Below are positions 37,560 to 46,793 of a stretch of 64,000 nucleotides of DNA, one piece after another (the first letter of the stretch is position 1; every line of letters starts with the position of its first letter). The notes beneath the pieces are model-generated. The model did no database searches and was not told the origin of the DNA. It was given only the letters and a program-made list of their open reading frames with translations. The position numbers and the translations under genes were made by a program. Source of the stretch: Aureispira sp. CCB-E (GTDB lineage: Bacteria; Bacteroidota; Bacteroidia; Chitinophagales; Saprospiraceae); assembly GCF_031326345.1 (NCBI RefSeq), contig NZ_CP133671.1, positions 930,001 through 994,000 on the forward strand, written 5' to 3'.

Positions 37560-39074
37560 ATGAAAAAAGGGCAACAATTACACGAATTGATACACTCTAT
37601 GAGTAAGAGTGAAAAACGTTATTTTAAAGTGAATAGCAACAAGGAATGTTCTATTTACGAGCGGCTTTTTGATCTTATTTGTACTCAGTCTACCTACGAT
37701 AGCGGTGCTTTGAGACAGTGCCTAGAGCAAGAAAAGATAAAATCGCCATTAACGAGAATTCAGCACCATTTGTATCAACTAGTTTTGGCTTCTTTAGCTG
37801 CTTTTCAAAAAAATAAACACCCACGATATGCTGTACTGCACGCTATTCAACAATATATAATGTTGAGAGATAGAGGACTGCATCATCAAGGAAGGCAGTT
37901 GCTACAAAAAGCTTTAAAGATCGCTCAGCAATACAATTATTATGGCTTAATGTTGGAAATTTATGATTTGATGGAGGATTGGATTACGGAGGAAATGAAT
38001 TACAATAAGGTTTTAGGGCATAAGCAGCAGCTTCAAGACTCCATGGTCAAGCATTTGACGTATACAAGTCATATTGCCGATTTAAAAGAAAAAATATACG
38101 AATTGCGCTTGTTTTTTTTAGAACATAATTTTGCCCGAACAGCAGAACACAAAGCATTCTTGTTACAATATTTATCTCCTTGTGAAAGAGAATTAAAGAG
38201 GGAACAAAACCAACTGAAACGCCGATTGTTATTGACCATCTTAGTTTATGTGTACTATGGTTTGCAAGATTACAAATCGTTATTATTGACAGAAAAAAGA
38301 CGTTTGGGGTTATTGGATAAAGATGCCTTTGGAGCACATATATCGCCCTTTTTAGTGTATGCCTATCATCGTAATTTGTTGTGGATTTTATTGCGTAATA
38401 AAAACTATGCTGCCCATCAATTATTGGTGCAAAAAATGCAAGAAAATGACTATTGGAAAGGACGATTTACTTCCAATTTTTATGCCGTTAAATTAGAAAT
38501 AGCCGAGAAAGTAACGCAATTATATGCTCGTGTAGAACAGGGACATTATAGACCTGCTTATCATCAAATAGATCAACTATGGTCTTTTTATCAGCAGACA
38601 GAGAAGCACTGGGATAGCAATTTGTTGGTACATGCTTTAATTGTATTTATGAACACGACGTTTTGTTTGGGGAAATACAACGAGACTATTGATTGGTTGC
38701 AGTGGCTAGAACGAAAAATTCCACCCTCAGATTTATTACCCTATCGGAATATGGGAAAAATTGCTCATTTGTTAATTCATGATGGTTTAGGTGCTTCTCA
38801 ATACATTCAAAATGTCTTAGAATCAACTCGCATCCGTTTATACAGAAAGCATGCATTTTTTGAGGTAGCCAGTTTGTTTTTAAAATTTTTTAAGAAAAAA
38901 ATTAATCGTTCTGTTGTTGTAGAAGAAGCATTATTATTAGAATACAAAAAGAAAATGGAAAAAGTAGCTGTGCAAGAAGGGCAAAAAGGTTTCTTTATCT
39001 TATTTAATTTTGTAGATTGGTTTGATAGCAAATTGCAAGATTGTACAATTGCCGCATTGAATCGGAATTTTTAG
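37560..39074 (+). CDS. Hypothetical helical-repeat protein
   Basis: A 504-residue soluble protein that I do not recognise. The ATG at 37560 is preferred to the upstream open stretch because it begins a clean hydrophilic start (MKKGQQLHELIHSMSKSEKRY). There is no signal peptide or membrane segment. The chain is nearly all amphipathic helices, rich in Leu, Gln, Tyr and Lys, with segments such as RGLHHQGRQLLQKALKIAQQ and LLHYQ-like pairs that look like TPR or other alpha-solenoid repeats. Similar 500-residue proteins of unknown role are frequent in Saprospiria-like genomes. The symporter gene starts 17 bases after its stop, so they are probably co-transcribed. A scaffold or regulatory role is only a guess. 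Confidence 0.7.
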   Translation: MKKGQQLHELIHSMSKSEKRYFKVNSNKECSIYERLFDLICTQSTYDSGALRQCLEQEKIKSPLTRIQHHLYQLVLASLAAFQKNKHPRYAVLHAIQQYIMLRDRGLHHQGRQLLQKALKIAQQYNYYGLMLEIYDLMEDWITEEMNYNKVLGHKQQLQDSMVKHLTYTSHIADLKEKIYELRLFFLEHNFARTAEHKAFLLQYLSPCERELKREQNQLKRRLLLTILVYVYYGLQDYKSLLLTEKRRLGLLDKDAFGAHISPFLVYAYHRNLLWILLRNKNYAAHQLLVQKMQENDYWKGRFTSNFYAVKLEIAEKVTQLYARVEQGHYRPAYHQIDQLWSFYQQTEKHWDSNLLVHALIVFMNTTFCLGKYNETIDWLQWLERKIPPSDLLPYRNMGKIAHLLIHDGLGASQYIQNVLESTRIRLYRKHAFFEVASLFLKFFKKKINRSVVVEEALLLEYKKKMEKVAVQEGQKGFFILFNFVDWFDSKLQDCTIAALNRNF

Positions 39075-39091
39075 CGTTGAAACGTAAAATA

Positions 39092-40684
39092 ATGGATGAA
39101 GTAATAGGAGGACAGTTAACTAGTGGTCTAACGCCAAGCTTAATTTTAGGAATTATAGGAAGCTATTTTGCCTTATTGATGATAATTGCCTTTTGGACAG
39201 GTAGAAAAGCCAACAACCAAGATTTTTTTAATGCCAATCGTGCTTCGCCATGGTACTTGGTTGCCTTTGGAATGATAGGCACCTCATTGTCGGGAGTTAC
39301 CTTTATTTCTGTGCCAGGGATGGTTGGCGCTGCTTATTTGAGCGCAGACATCAACCAAGCCACTAACATGGAATTTTCTTATATGCAGATGGTGCTAGGT
39401 TATCTGGCAGGGTACGCTGTCATAGCTTTATTGTTGTTGCCGTTGTACTATAAATTGCAACTAACCTCTATCTATACTTATTTAGAACAACGGTTTGGGC
39501 AGGCTTCTTACAAGACAGGAGCTGCATTTTTTTTGTTATCTAGAATAATAGGCGCATCGTTTCGACTTTATTTAGTAGCGATGGTCTTGTATCTGTTTGT
39601 GTTTGAACCTTGGGGAATCCCTTTTTGGATGGTTTCTTTACTGACCATTGTATTAATTTGGATTTATACATTTAAAGGAGGGATAAAAACGATTGTTTGG
39701 ACAGATACTTTGCAAACCTTGTTTATGCTCATTGCGGTAACAATGACGGTGGTAGAGTTGACCGATGCATTGGGGCTTTCAGCAGGGAATTTATGGTCAA
39801 ACATTCAATCAGAAGGTTTGGGGCAAATTTTCTTTTTTGAAGGAGGATGGTCTGACCCTAACAACTTTTTTAAACAATTTTTGGCAGGAATGTTTATAGC
39901 CATTGTCATGACTGGATTGGATCAGGATATGATGCAAAAGAACTTGACTTGTCGAAATATTGGCGAAGCACAAAAGAATATGTTTAGCTTTAGTATTGTG
40001 TTGGTTTTTGTTAACTTTTTCTTTCTAATGTTGGGGGCTTTATTGGCAATGTATGCCTTGCAAAATGGTATCTCTTATGAAAAAGCAGATAGTCTCTATC
40101 CAACCATTGCCTTAGAATATTTGCCGTGGGAAGTAGGCGTGTTATTTATTGTTGGTTTGGTAGCGGCTGCCTATTCGAGTGCAGACTCCGCCTTGACAGC
40201 CCTCACGACCTCTTTTTGTGTCGATTTTTTGGGACTTAAAACCAATAAAAATATTGCTACGAATGCTTCTTTAGAAAACCAAGAAGATATTTTGGACAGT
40301 CCTACTAAGGCTGCTGCTATTGCGCAAGCTACTCCTAGCGAACGCACACGTTATTGGGTACATATTGGATTTTCAATCGTGCTTTTTTGCGTTATTGTTG
40401 TTTTTTGGCTGATTAATGACGATTCTGTTGTAGTGGCTTTGTTTAAATTTGCGGGATATACGTACGGACCATTGTTGGGTTTGTATGCCTTTGGTTTATT
40501 TACGACTAGAAAGGTAAGGGATAAATTGGTGCCTTGGGTTTGTTTGGTAGCTCCTGTATTAACTTTTTTAATCACCACTTATTCAGAGGTATTGTTCTGG
40601 GGGTATAAGTTTGGTTTTGAGTTGTTGTTGGTGAATGGAGCATTGACGGTTGTTGGTTTGATGATGATTACAAAAAAGAAGTAG
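39092..40684 (+). CDS. Sodium:solute symporter family protein
   Basis: A 530-residue inner-membrane transporter of the SSS family. About 13 hydrophobic segments span the protein. Family signatures are visible: NANRASPWYLVAFGMIGTSLSGVTFI near 45-70 in the first helices, then FKGGIKTIVWTDTLQTLFM near 190-210, and LVAAAYSSADSALTALTTSF near 360-380, which holds the conserved Ser pair of the sodium site. The solute is not evident. The frame is open to 39041, overlapping the previous gene, but the ATG at 39092 matches the usual short N-terminus of the family. The loop at about 390-425 is unusually polar and long. Confidence 0.9.
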   Translation: MDEVIGGQLTSGLTPSLILGIIGSYFALLMIIAFWTGRKANNQDFFNANRASPWYLVAFGMIGTSLSGVTFISVPGMVGAAYLSADINQATNMEFSYMQMVLGYLAGYAVIALLLLPLYYKLQLTSIYTYLEQRFGQASYKTGAAFFLLSRIIGASFRLYLVAMVLYLFVFEPWGIPFWMVSLLTIVLIWIYTFKGGIKTIVWTDTLQTLFMLIAVTMTVVELTDALGLSAGNLWSNIQSEGLGQIFFFEGGWSDPNNFFKQFLAGMFIAIVMTGLDQDMMQKNLTCRNIGEAQKNMFSFSIVLVFVNFFFLMLGALLAMYALQNGISYEKADSLYPTIALEYLPWEVGVLFIVGLVAAAYSSADSALTALTTSFCVDFLGLKTNKNIATNASLENQEDILDSPTKAAAIAQATPSERTRYWVHIGFSIVLFCVIVVFWLINDDSVVVALFKFAGYTYGPLLGLYAFGLFTTRKVRDKLVPWVCLVAPVLTFLITTYSEVLFWGYKFGFELLLVNGALTVVGLMMITKKK

Positions 40685-40765
40685 TGGTGGCTTAGTTTTT
40701 TGCAAGTGATGGTTTTATATACAGTATGTTGTAAGTTTAGTATAATTAATTGAATAAATAAAACA

Positions 40766-41395
40766 ATGTTAATGAGTAATTATAAACAGAAGGCAAAGGA
40801 AAGTTTTAATACAAAAAAGAATATCTTTTTATTCTCACTTAGTGTAAAGGGTACTCTTAATACGATTAGTGAGGCTAATATCAAATTAGAATTTATAAGA
40901 TTTGACTTAAAAGAAAACTGTGAAATTATTCGTGATTATGAAAGCTCTTACTGGCAAAAAGATTATGATGATATTGTTGTACAAGAAAAAACGGTAAACC
41001 AAATCTATAATGAAATTAAAAAATGGGAAAGTATTAATTCTAGACTGGTTGAAGAACTAAAAATAGATTATGTAAAAAGCTTTCCTACTATTTTTAGTGA
41101 AGATGTATTTGAGCGTTTAAAAAATGGAAGTAAATGCCATTATTGCAAAGTGTCTAAAAATGAAATAGAACTCCTGCGAAAACATCGACTTATTAGAAAT
41201 AAACACGAAACTAGAGGTTATTCGTTCGAAATTGATCGAAAATGGCCAAATTTAGAATATTCTAATGAAAATTGTGTTACCAGCTGTTTTTGGTGTAATA
41301 ATGCTAAAACAGATGAATATGACGAAAATGAATTTCTTGTAGTTGCAAAAGGAATCCGAAGAATATGGGAATTACGCTTGTCAACAATAGAATGA
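40766..41395 (+). CDS. HNH-type nuclease domain protein
   Basis: A 209-residue protein. The N-terminal 110 residues are helical and charged with no motif I know. The C-terminal half carries a zinc-bound HNH-like fold: CHYC at 124-127 and CFWC at 174-177 supply four zinc cysteines. Between them is a core with Glu155, Asp157 and Arg158 (FEIDRK), Tyr165, Asn168, and then CNNAK with Asn178/179 and Lys181. The usual first histidine pair is replaced by E-x-D-R, a known variant in HNH restriction and retron- or phage-linked enzymes. No methylase, ATPase or toxin partner is next to it. A terminator hairpin follows at 41510. Could be a lone defence or homing-type nuclease; function unproven. Confidence 0.72.
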   Translation: MLMSNYKQKAKESFNTKKNIFLFSLSVKGTLNTISEANIKLEFIRFDLKENCEIIRDYESSYWQKDYDDIVVQEKTVNQIYNEIKKWESINSRLVEELKIDYVKSFPTIFSEDVFERLKNGSKCHYCKVSKNEIELLRKHRLIRNKHETRGYSFEIDRKWPNLEYSNENCVTSCFWCNNAKTDEYDENEFLVVAKGIRRIWELRLSTIE

Positions 41396-41821
41396 TTTCT
41401 AAAAGATAGGGTTTGTAGCTCAAAACTTAAAATTACAAATTTTGTGCGTTTTATGTGTAATAGTCACGATGTGGTCTGACAATTTAGATTTATCGTTCAG
41501 TGAAATGAGAAGAAGTCTTATCTTGAAGATATGGCTTCTTTTCTATTTGACCCAACCCTTTTTGAATTGTTTTTTTGAATAGCACAGAACCTAAATAAGA
41601 ACAAAGTACCTATAGTATTTCTCTAGCCAAAGATTAAAAACAATTACGACGTTAATTTTTTATCATAAAGTTTGGGCTGCAAAATAATTAGATATCTACC
41701 ATTATATGCCAACACACAAAATACTTTTTATACTAAAAGTAGTGAAAAACAAATAGGACTTACTACATTTGAATATGTTAAATTCAAACCTCAAAAATTA
41801 GACAACCATAAAAACTTTAGA
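41396..41821. other. Intergenic region before ftcD
   Basis: 425 bases with no supported gene apart from a terminator at 41510-41543. The frame of the next gene is open back to 41672, but that part has no family similarity. Confidence 0.5.
41510..41543 (+). terminator. Rho-independent terminator behind the HNH gene
   Basis: Stem arms 41510-41522 and 41528-41540 (with AAGAAGTC/GGCTTCTT outer pairs and an inner TATCT/AGATA) are followed by TTTTCTATTT. Confidence 0.6.
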
Positions 41822-43504
41822 ATGAAACAACTGATCGAATGTGTCCCCAATTTTAGCGAGGGGCGTGATATGGGAATTATCAAACAAATTACGGACGAAA
41901 TTGAGCGCGTAGAAGGCGTAAAGTTGTTGGATGTAGACCCTGGGAAAGCAACCAATAGAACTGTAGTGACGTTTGTTGGAGAGCCTGACGCTGTCGTAGA
42001 AGCCGCATATCAAGCAATTAAAAAAGCATCTGAATTGATTGACATGCGTCAACATAGCGGAGAACATCCTCGAATGGGAGCTACCGACGTTTGTCCTTTT
42101 ATTCCAATTGCCAATATCACGATGGAAGAAACCGTAACTTACACCAAAAAGTTGGGTGAACGTGTTGGAGCGGACTTGGATATCCCTGTCTTTTTGTATG
42201 AGGCATCGGCGACCGATAGTCGCTGGAAAAACTTAGCAAATATTCGAGCAGGAGAATATGAAAAAATGGAGTCTAAGTTTAAACAAGATGATTACAATCC
42301 TGATTATGGTCCCAATCGCTTAAATGTCACAGCAGGTGTTACTGCTATTGGTGCTCGTGATTTTTTGATTGCTTATAATGTTAACTTGAACACCACTTCT
42401 ACTCGTAGAGCCAACTCTGTCGCCTTTGATGTTAGAGAGGCTGGTCGTGTTAAAAGAGAGGGAGACCCAATTACTGGAAAAATTATGACCGATGAAAATG
42501 GCGAAACACTGCGTGAGCCAGGAGCTTGTAAAGCGGTAAAAGGCATTGGTTGGTATATCGAAGAATATGGCATTGCTCAAGTTTCTATGAACTTGACAGA
42601 CATAAAAGTAACCCCATTTCACATTGTGTTTGAGGAATGCTGCAAATCTGCCAATGCAAGAGGTTTGCGTGTAACTGGATCTGAGCTAGTAGGTTTGATG
42701 CCTTTAAATGTCATTTTGGATGCTGGAAAATATTTCTTAAAAAAACAAAATCGTTCTACAGGTATCTCAGAAGCAGAGATTATCAAAATAGCGGTTAAAA
42801 CAATGGGATTGGATGAGTTGACACCATTTGATCCTAATAAAAAAATTATAGAGTATTTACTAGCAGCGGAAGAAGATACGCCTTTGTTAGATATGACATT
42901 GCCTGAATTTGCAGACGAAACAGCTTCAGAAAGTCCTGCACCTGGAGGTGGTTCTATCTCCGCTTATGTAGGAGCACTAGGTGTTTCTTTGGGGACCATG
43001 GTTGCCAATTTGTCTTCGCACAAACGTGGTTGGGATGATCGTTGGGAAGAGTTCTCCAATTATGCAGAAGAAGGGCAAGCAATCAAAAAAGAGTTGTTGC
43101 GTATGGTGGATGAAGATACCAAATCTTTTAACGGAATTATGGATGCCTTCCGTTTGCCCAAAGGCAATGATGCTGAAAAAGCAGCTCGCCAAACAGCAAT
43201 TCAAGAAGCTACAAAATATGCGGTAGAAGTTCCCTTAAAAGTAATGGAAACGGCTCTTAAAAGTATGCAAATGATTCAAAAAATGGCAGAAATTGGCAAT
43301 CCTAATTCTGTAACAGATGCAGGGGTAGGCGCTTTGTGTGCTCGAACGGCAGTGTATGGTGCTTACCTAAATGTCAAAATCAATTTAGGGGGACTGAAAG
43401 ACAAAACCTATGTAACTACTACATTAGACAAAGCCAATGAATTGTTGAAGGAGGCTAATGAAACCGAAAAACGTGTTTTAGAAATTGTAGATAGCAAGTT
43501 ATAA
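41822..43504 (+). CDS. ftcD: Fused glutamate formiminotransferase / formimino-THF cyclodeaminase
   Basis: A 560-residue bifunctional enzyme. The first part moves the formimino group of formiminoglutamate, from histidine breakdown, to tetrahydrofolate. The second part cyclises it to methenyl-THF with release of ammonia. The formiminotransferase N-domain (1-180) begins LIECVPNFSEGRD and has HSGEHPRMGATDVCPF with His82, the catalytic histidine position of the animal enzyme. Its C-domain covers about 181-330. The cyclodeaminase domain starts near 365 (ESPAPGGGSISAYVGALG) and runs to the end. The ATG at 41822 is chosen because the family start MKQLIECVPNFSEG falls there; upstream in-frame residues have no family match. 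Fusion is as in animals and some Bacteroidota. No other histidine-degradation gene is in view. Confidence 0.94.
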   Translation: MKQLIECVPNFSEGRDMGIIKQITDEIERVEGVKLLDVDPGKATNRTVVTFVGEPDAVVEAAYQAIKKASELIDMRQHSGEHPRMGATDVCPFIPIANITMEETVTYTKKLGERVGADLDIPVFLYEASATDSRWKNLANIRAGEYEKMESKFKQDDYNPDYGPNRLNVTAGVTAIGARDFLIAYNVNLNTTSTRRANSVAFDVREAGRVKREGDPITGKIMTDENGETLREPGACKAVKGIGWYIEEYGIAQVSMNLTDIKVTPFHIVFEECCKSANARGLRVTGSELVGLMPLNVILDAGKYFLKKQNRSTGISEAEIIKIAVKTMGLDELTPFDPNKKIIEYLLAAEEDTPLLDMTLPEFADETASESPAPGGGSISAYVGALGVSLGTMVANLSSHKRGWDDRWEEFSNYAEEGQAIKKELLRMVDEDTKSFNGIMDAFRLPKGNDAEKAARQTAIQEATKYAVEVPLKVMETALKSMQMIQKMAEIGNPNSVTDAGVGALCARTAVYGAYLNVKINLGGLKDKTYVTTTLDKANELLKEANETEKRVLEIVDSKL

Positions 43505-43555
43505 CAACTTTAAACGTACATTAAGTAAGGTTTAAAAATTAGGTGTTGAGAGCTT

Positions 43556-43593
43556 AAAATAAGTCTTTTTTTTAGAAAATAGAGACTTGTTTT
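43556..43593 (+). terminator. Probable terminator of ftcD
   Basis: An 11-bp stem with one G-T pair (43556-43566 with 43583-43593) and a 16-base T- and A-rich loop. It lies 52 bases after ftcD and ends in TTTT. Confidence 0.5.
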
Positions 43594-43741
43594 AGGCTCT
43601 TGTTGTATTACAGAACCCTTGTTTTTTCATAGATAGAGCCTCATTCTACCATAATATTTTTTAAGTAAATGACCTCAAACGACTTAAAATCCCAACCTTG
43701 CTTTATCTTAAAAAATAGGCAAAAAATTAATAGACTCTTAT

Positions 43742-43749
43742 TATCTTTG
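43742..43749 (+). promoter_or_regulatory. Bacteroidota -7 promoter box
   Basis: TATCTTTG followed by C is a textbook TAnnTTTG box, 42 bases upstream of the ATG at 43792. Confidence 0.65.
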
Positions 43750-43791
43750 CGGAACTATTCATAAACACAACAAACCATTATCTCTACAAAA

Positions 43792-46701
43792 ATGCATCAT
43801 ATGAAATGTCTATTCTTGACGATTTGGGTATGGGGGCTTTGCACCGCATACTTAATGGCACAATCCCCTTTACAAATTCCCCACAATGCACTTAATTCTA
43901 CAACAATTGACAATCCATCACAATTGCCAATACCAGAAAGTACAACAGCAAATAGTTGTAACATAAGTATTGATAGTATTGTGTCTATTAATTGTAATGG
44001 AGATAGCACAGGAGCCATTTATACAGAAACAGTTGTAGATACTTCGGCTTGTTCGTCTGCGGTTGTCGCTATCAATGAGTTTTTGTATGACCCTTCTGTT
44101 CAAGATGGGCGCAATCCATACACGGGCGAGTATATAGAATTGATTGGACCTCCTGGAACAGATATTAGTTGTTATGTCCTAACAGATGGAGATTGGACAA
44201 TTACCTTTCCTGCTGGATCGATTATTCCACCCGATGGATTATTTACCATTGGGAATGATTCTATATGGGGAACAGGAACATTTGATTTGGATGCCGAAAA
44301 TTGTAATTGTTTTACAGATGGATCTAGTGGAAGTGGATTGTTAATCTTAGGTAATAGTGGAGAGTACATTGCCTTATATAATGCCTTGGGGACTTTTTTG
44401 GAAGGAGTCATTTATGGAAATCCATCTACTACGGGCAACAATTATCCTTCTGCAGGAACCGTAATTAACACAATCGGCGCACCAGGATGTCCAAGTTCTG
44501 TTGTATTACCTAGCGCAACGGCTTTTGAGACAGCACCTGCTGTAGTCAATGATGATATTTCTTTGATAAGAGACCCCGACGGTTCTGGAGCTTGGGTTCC
44601 ACAAGTTGGAGGTTCCTTAAACGCTTGTAATGTTTCAAACAATAGTACTACAGTGAGTTACCTTTGGAATACGGGCGATACGACAGAGCATTTATTAGGA
44701 ATTCCAGCAGGAACTTATACGGTTATTATGACAACTAGTGGTGGGTGTGCAGATACCGTAAGTTATACACTAGTAGAACCGACACCATTAATTGCCAATA
44801 CTGTTAGTACAGATATTTCTTGTACAGGAGATACAACAGGTGCTATTGATTTGACCATAACGGGAGGAACTGCTCCATATCTATTTAATTGGTCAACTGG
44901 TGCTACAACCGAAGATTTAGATTCTTTGTTGAGCGGTAGCTATTGTGTGACCGTAACAGATTCAAATGCTTGTGAGGTAACTTTGTGTGATACAATAGAG
45001 GAACCTTTCTTTACTATACCAGTAGATACATTTACTATTTGTGCAGGTGATTCTGTACAACTTCAAGTTAATACCAATATTACAACAATTAATTGGGCAC
45101 CATCAGGAACGCTAAGTAATGATACGATTCAGAACCCATTTGCAAGCCCAACAAGTACGACAACATATATAGTTTCAACAGTAGGTACAGCTTGTACAAC
45201 TATGGATTCTATTGTTGTAATCGTTGATAGTTTGAGCATTAATTTAGTTTCAGTCGATCCCCTTTGTAATGGCGATACGACAGGAACGATTAGCTCAGTT
45301 GCGGGAGGCAATTATACTTATCAATGGAATACGGGAGATACGACAGCTAACTTGATAAACCTTGGAGCAGGAGTGTATCAACTGACGGTTTCTTCGGGAG
45401 CTTGTCAAGATACGTTATCTACTGTATTGAATGAACCAGCAGCAATTGCGTTAACTTTAGCTAATTCTACCAACCCTAGTTGTAATGGAGATAGTACAGG
45501 GGCAATTGTTATTAATAATACAGGAGGAACAACGCCTTATACGTATTTGTGGTCGAATACGGCTACAACTCAAGATTTAGATAGTTTGCCTGCGGGAGGG
45601 TATAGTTTGACTTTGACCGATAACAATAACTGTACTGCTTCTTTATCCACAGTTTTAACAGAGCCTTCGGCGATTAATATTGCTTATAACACAACAAACG
45701 TTAGTTGTGGTGGCTCAAATGATGGAACGGCAACCGTAACGCCAACAGGAGGAACGCCAGGATATACCTATCTTTGGGATGTAACCGCCAATAACCAGAC
45801 GACGGCGACAGCAACGAATTTGGCTTCAAGTACTTATTCTGTTACGGTAACTGACTTAGCAGGTTGTGAAGCTGAAGCGAATGGCATTTTTGTTAACCCA
45901 GGTATTCCAGTAGATAGCAATGATGTGCCATTGGTTATTTTGACGGATTTAGTAGATTGTGCATTGAATCCTATTGGAGCAATGGAAATCAACACTCCTA
46001 ACAATTATAGTTATTTGTGGAGTAATGGGGCAACAAGTCGAAGTGTTACTGGTTTGGCGGCAGGAACATATTCTGTAACGGTAGCCAATGCTTTGGGATG
46101 TACACATGTACAAACAGGAGTTATTAAGAGCCCACTTGTTCCGACAATTAATCCATTTATAGCTAATATAGGACAAATAACAACAACCATAACATCAGGA
46201 ACAGCAGTTAACATCAATGGAGGGAATGATCAATCGTTCCAAGGAGTAACGTATCTTTGGTCTAGCCCAAGTACCAGCGTAACATTTGCTATGCCTACAG
46301 CACATGCTACTACTGCTGTTTCGGGAGAAACAGGGGCATATGTATTGACATTAACAGCGACCGCAAGTGATAGCACAGCGTGTCAAGACACGGCAAGTGT
46401 ATATCTAAATGTAGAGTCGGTTTATCATGGAATGCCAACGGCGTTTACACCTAATGGTGATGGTGTAAATGATTTGTATCGACCAGCAGGTTTAGATGGC
46501 AATGATATTATTACATTCCGAATTTACAACCGTTGGGGGCAAGAAATCTACAATGGAGATAATTTAGACAATCAGGGATGGGATGGGCGTTTTAATGGCG
46601 TTGAACAACCAGCAGAAGTCTACTTATTTATAGTAGAGTATCAACTAGGAGCTAACGCAGAGCCTCAAGTAAGAAAAGGGGAATTCACATTGATTCGATA
46701 A
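43792..46701 (+). CDS. Secreted protein with lamin-tail domain, SprB-like repeats and type IX C-terminal domain
   Basis: A 969-residue exported protein. Signal peptide 1-23 (ends LMAQ). A first SprB-type repeat begins near 65 (INCNGDSTGAIYTETV) but is interrupted at about 85-281 by a lamin-tail-like domain (VVAINEFLYDP, YIELIGPPGTDISCY, GDWTITFPAGSIIPPDGLF). It resumes at 286 with VSYLWNTGDTTEHL and AGTYTVIMTTSGGC. Several complete SprB-type repeats follow, plus a PKD-like segment. The C-terminus from about 880 (MPTAFTPNGDGVNDLYRPAG) is the gliding-motility-associated C-terminal domain that directs export by the type IX system and surface attachment. Its repeats are of the same kind as those of the giant adhesin. 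A second in-frame ATG at 43801 is also possible. It ends against a bidirectional terminator. Confidence 0.9.
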   Translation: MHHMKCLFLTIWVWGLCTAYLMAQSPLQIPHNALNSTTIDNPSQLPIPESTTANSCNISIDSIVSINCNGDSTGAIYTETVVDTSACSSAVVAINEFLYDPSVQDGRNPYTGEYIELIGPPGTDISCYVLTDGDWTITFPAGSIIPPDGLFTIGNDSIWGTGTFDLDAENCNCFTDGSSGSGLLILGNSGEYIALYNALGTFLEGVIYGNPSTTGNNYPSAGTVINTIGAPGCPSSVVLPSATAFETAPAVVNDDISLIRDPDGSGAWVPQVGGSLNACNVSNNSTTVSYLWNTGDTTEHLLGIPAGTYTVIMTTSGGCADTVSYTLVEPTPLIANTVSTDISCTGDTTGAIDLTITGGTAPYLFNWSTGATTEDLDSLLSGSYCVTVTDSNACEVTLCDTIEEPFFTIPVDTFTICAGDSVQLQVNTNITTINWAPSGTLSNDTIQNPFASPTSTTTYIVSTVGTACTTMDSIVVIVDSLSINLVSVDPLCNGDTTGTISSVAGGNYTYQWNTGDTTANLINLGAGVYQLTVSSGACQDTLSTVLNEPAAIALTLANSTNPSCNGDSTGAIVINNTGGTTPYTYLWSNTATTQDLDSLPAGGYSLTLTDNNNCTASLSTVLTEPSAINIAYNTTNVSCGGSNDGTATVTPTGGTPGYTYLWDVTANNQTTATATNLASSTYSVTVTDLAGCEAEANGIFVNPGIPVDSNDVPLVILTDLVDCALNPIGAMEINTPNNYSYLWSNGATSRSVTGLAAGTYSVTVANALGCTHVQTGVIKSPLVPTINPFIANIGQITTTITSGTAVNINGGNDQSFQGVTYLWSSPSTSVTFAMPTAHATTAVSGETGAYVLTLTATASDSTACQDTASVYLNVESVYHGMPTAFTPNGDGVNDLYRPAGLDGNDIITFRIYNRWGQEIYNGDNLDNQGWDGRFNGVEQPAEVYLFIVEYQLGANAEPQVRKGEFTLIR

Positions 46702-46721
46702 TCAGTTGGTTGTAAAACTTC

Positions 46722-46766
46722 TAAAAAAAATGCAGGTGTAACTAAAATGTTATACCTGCATTCTTT
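46722..46766. terminator. Bidirectional terminator between convergent genes
   Basis: A 14-bp stem (46729-46742 with 46749-46762, one G-T pair) with a 6-base loop. A-run upstream and T-rich sequence downstream allow it to serve both the secreted protein gene on the plus strand and the response regulator gene on the minus strand. Confidence 0.85.
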
Positions 46767-46793
46767 ATTTGCAATAGAAAGTATTGAGAAGAC

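Noticed and set aside
41410-41480. tRNA-like fragment (GTAGCTCA)
   Set aside because: There is no TpsiC-type GTTCGA box, acceptor stem or anticodon arm around it.
41672-41821. Longer N-terminus for the formiminotransferase-cyclodeaminase
   Set aside because: The 50 added residues have no family similarity and the known start MKQLIECVPNF falls at 41822.
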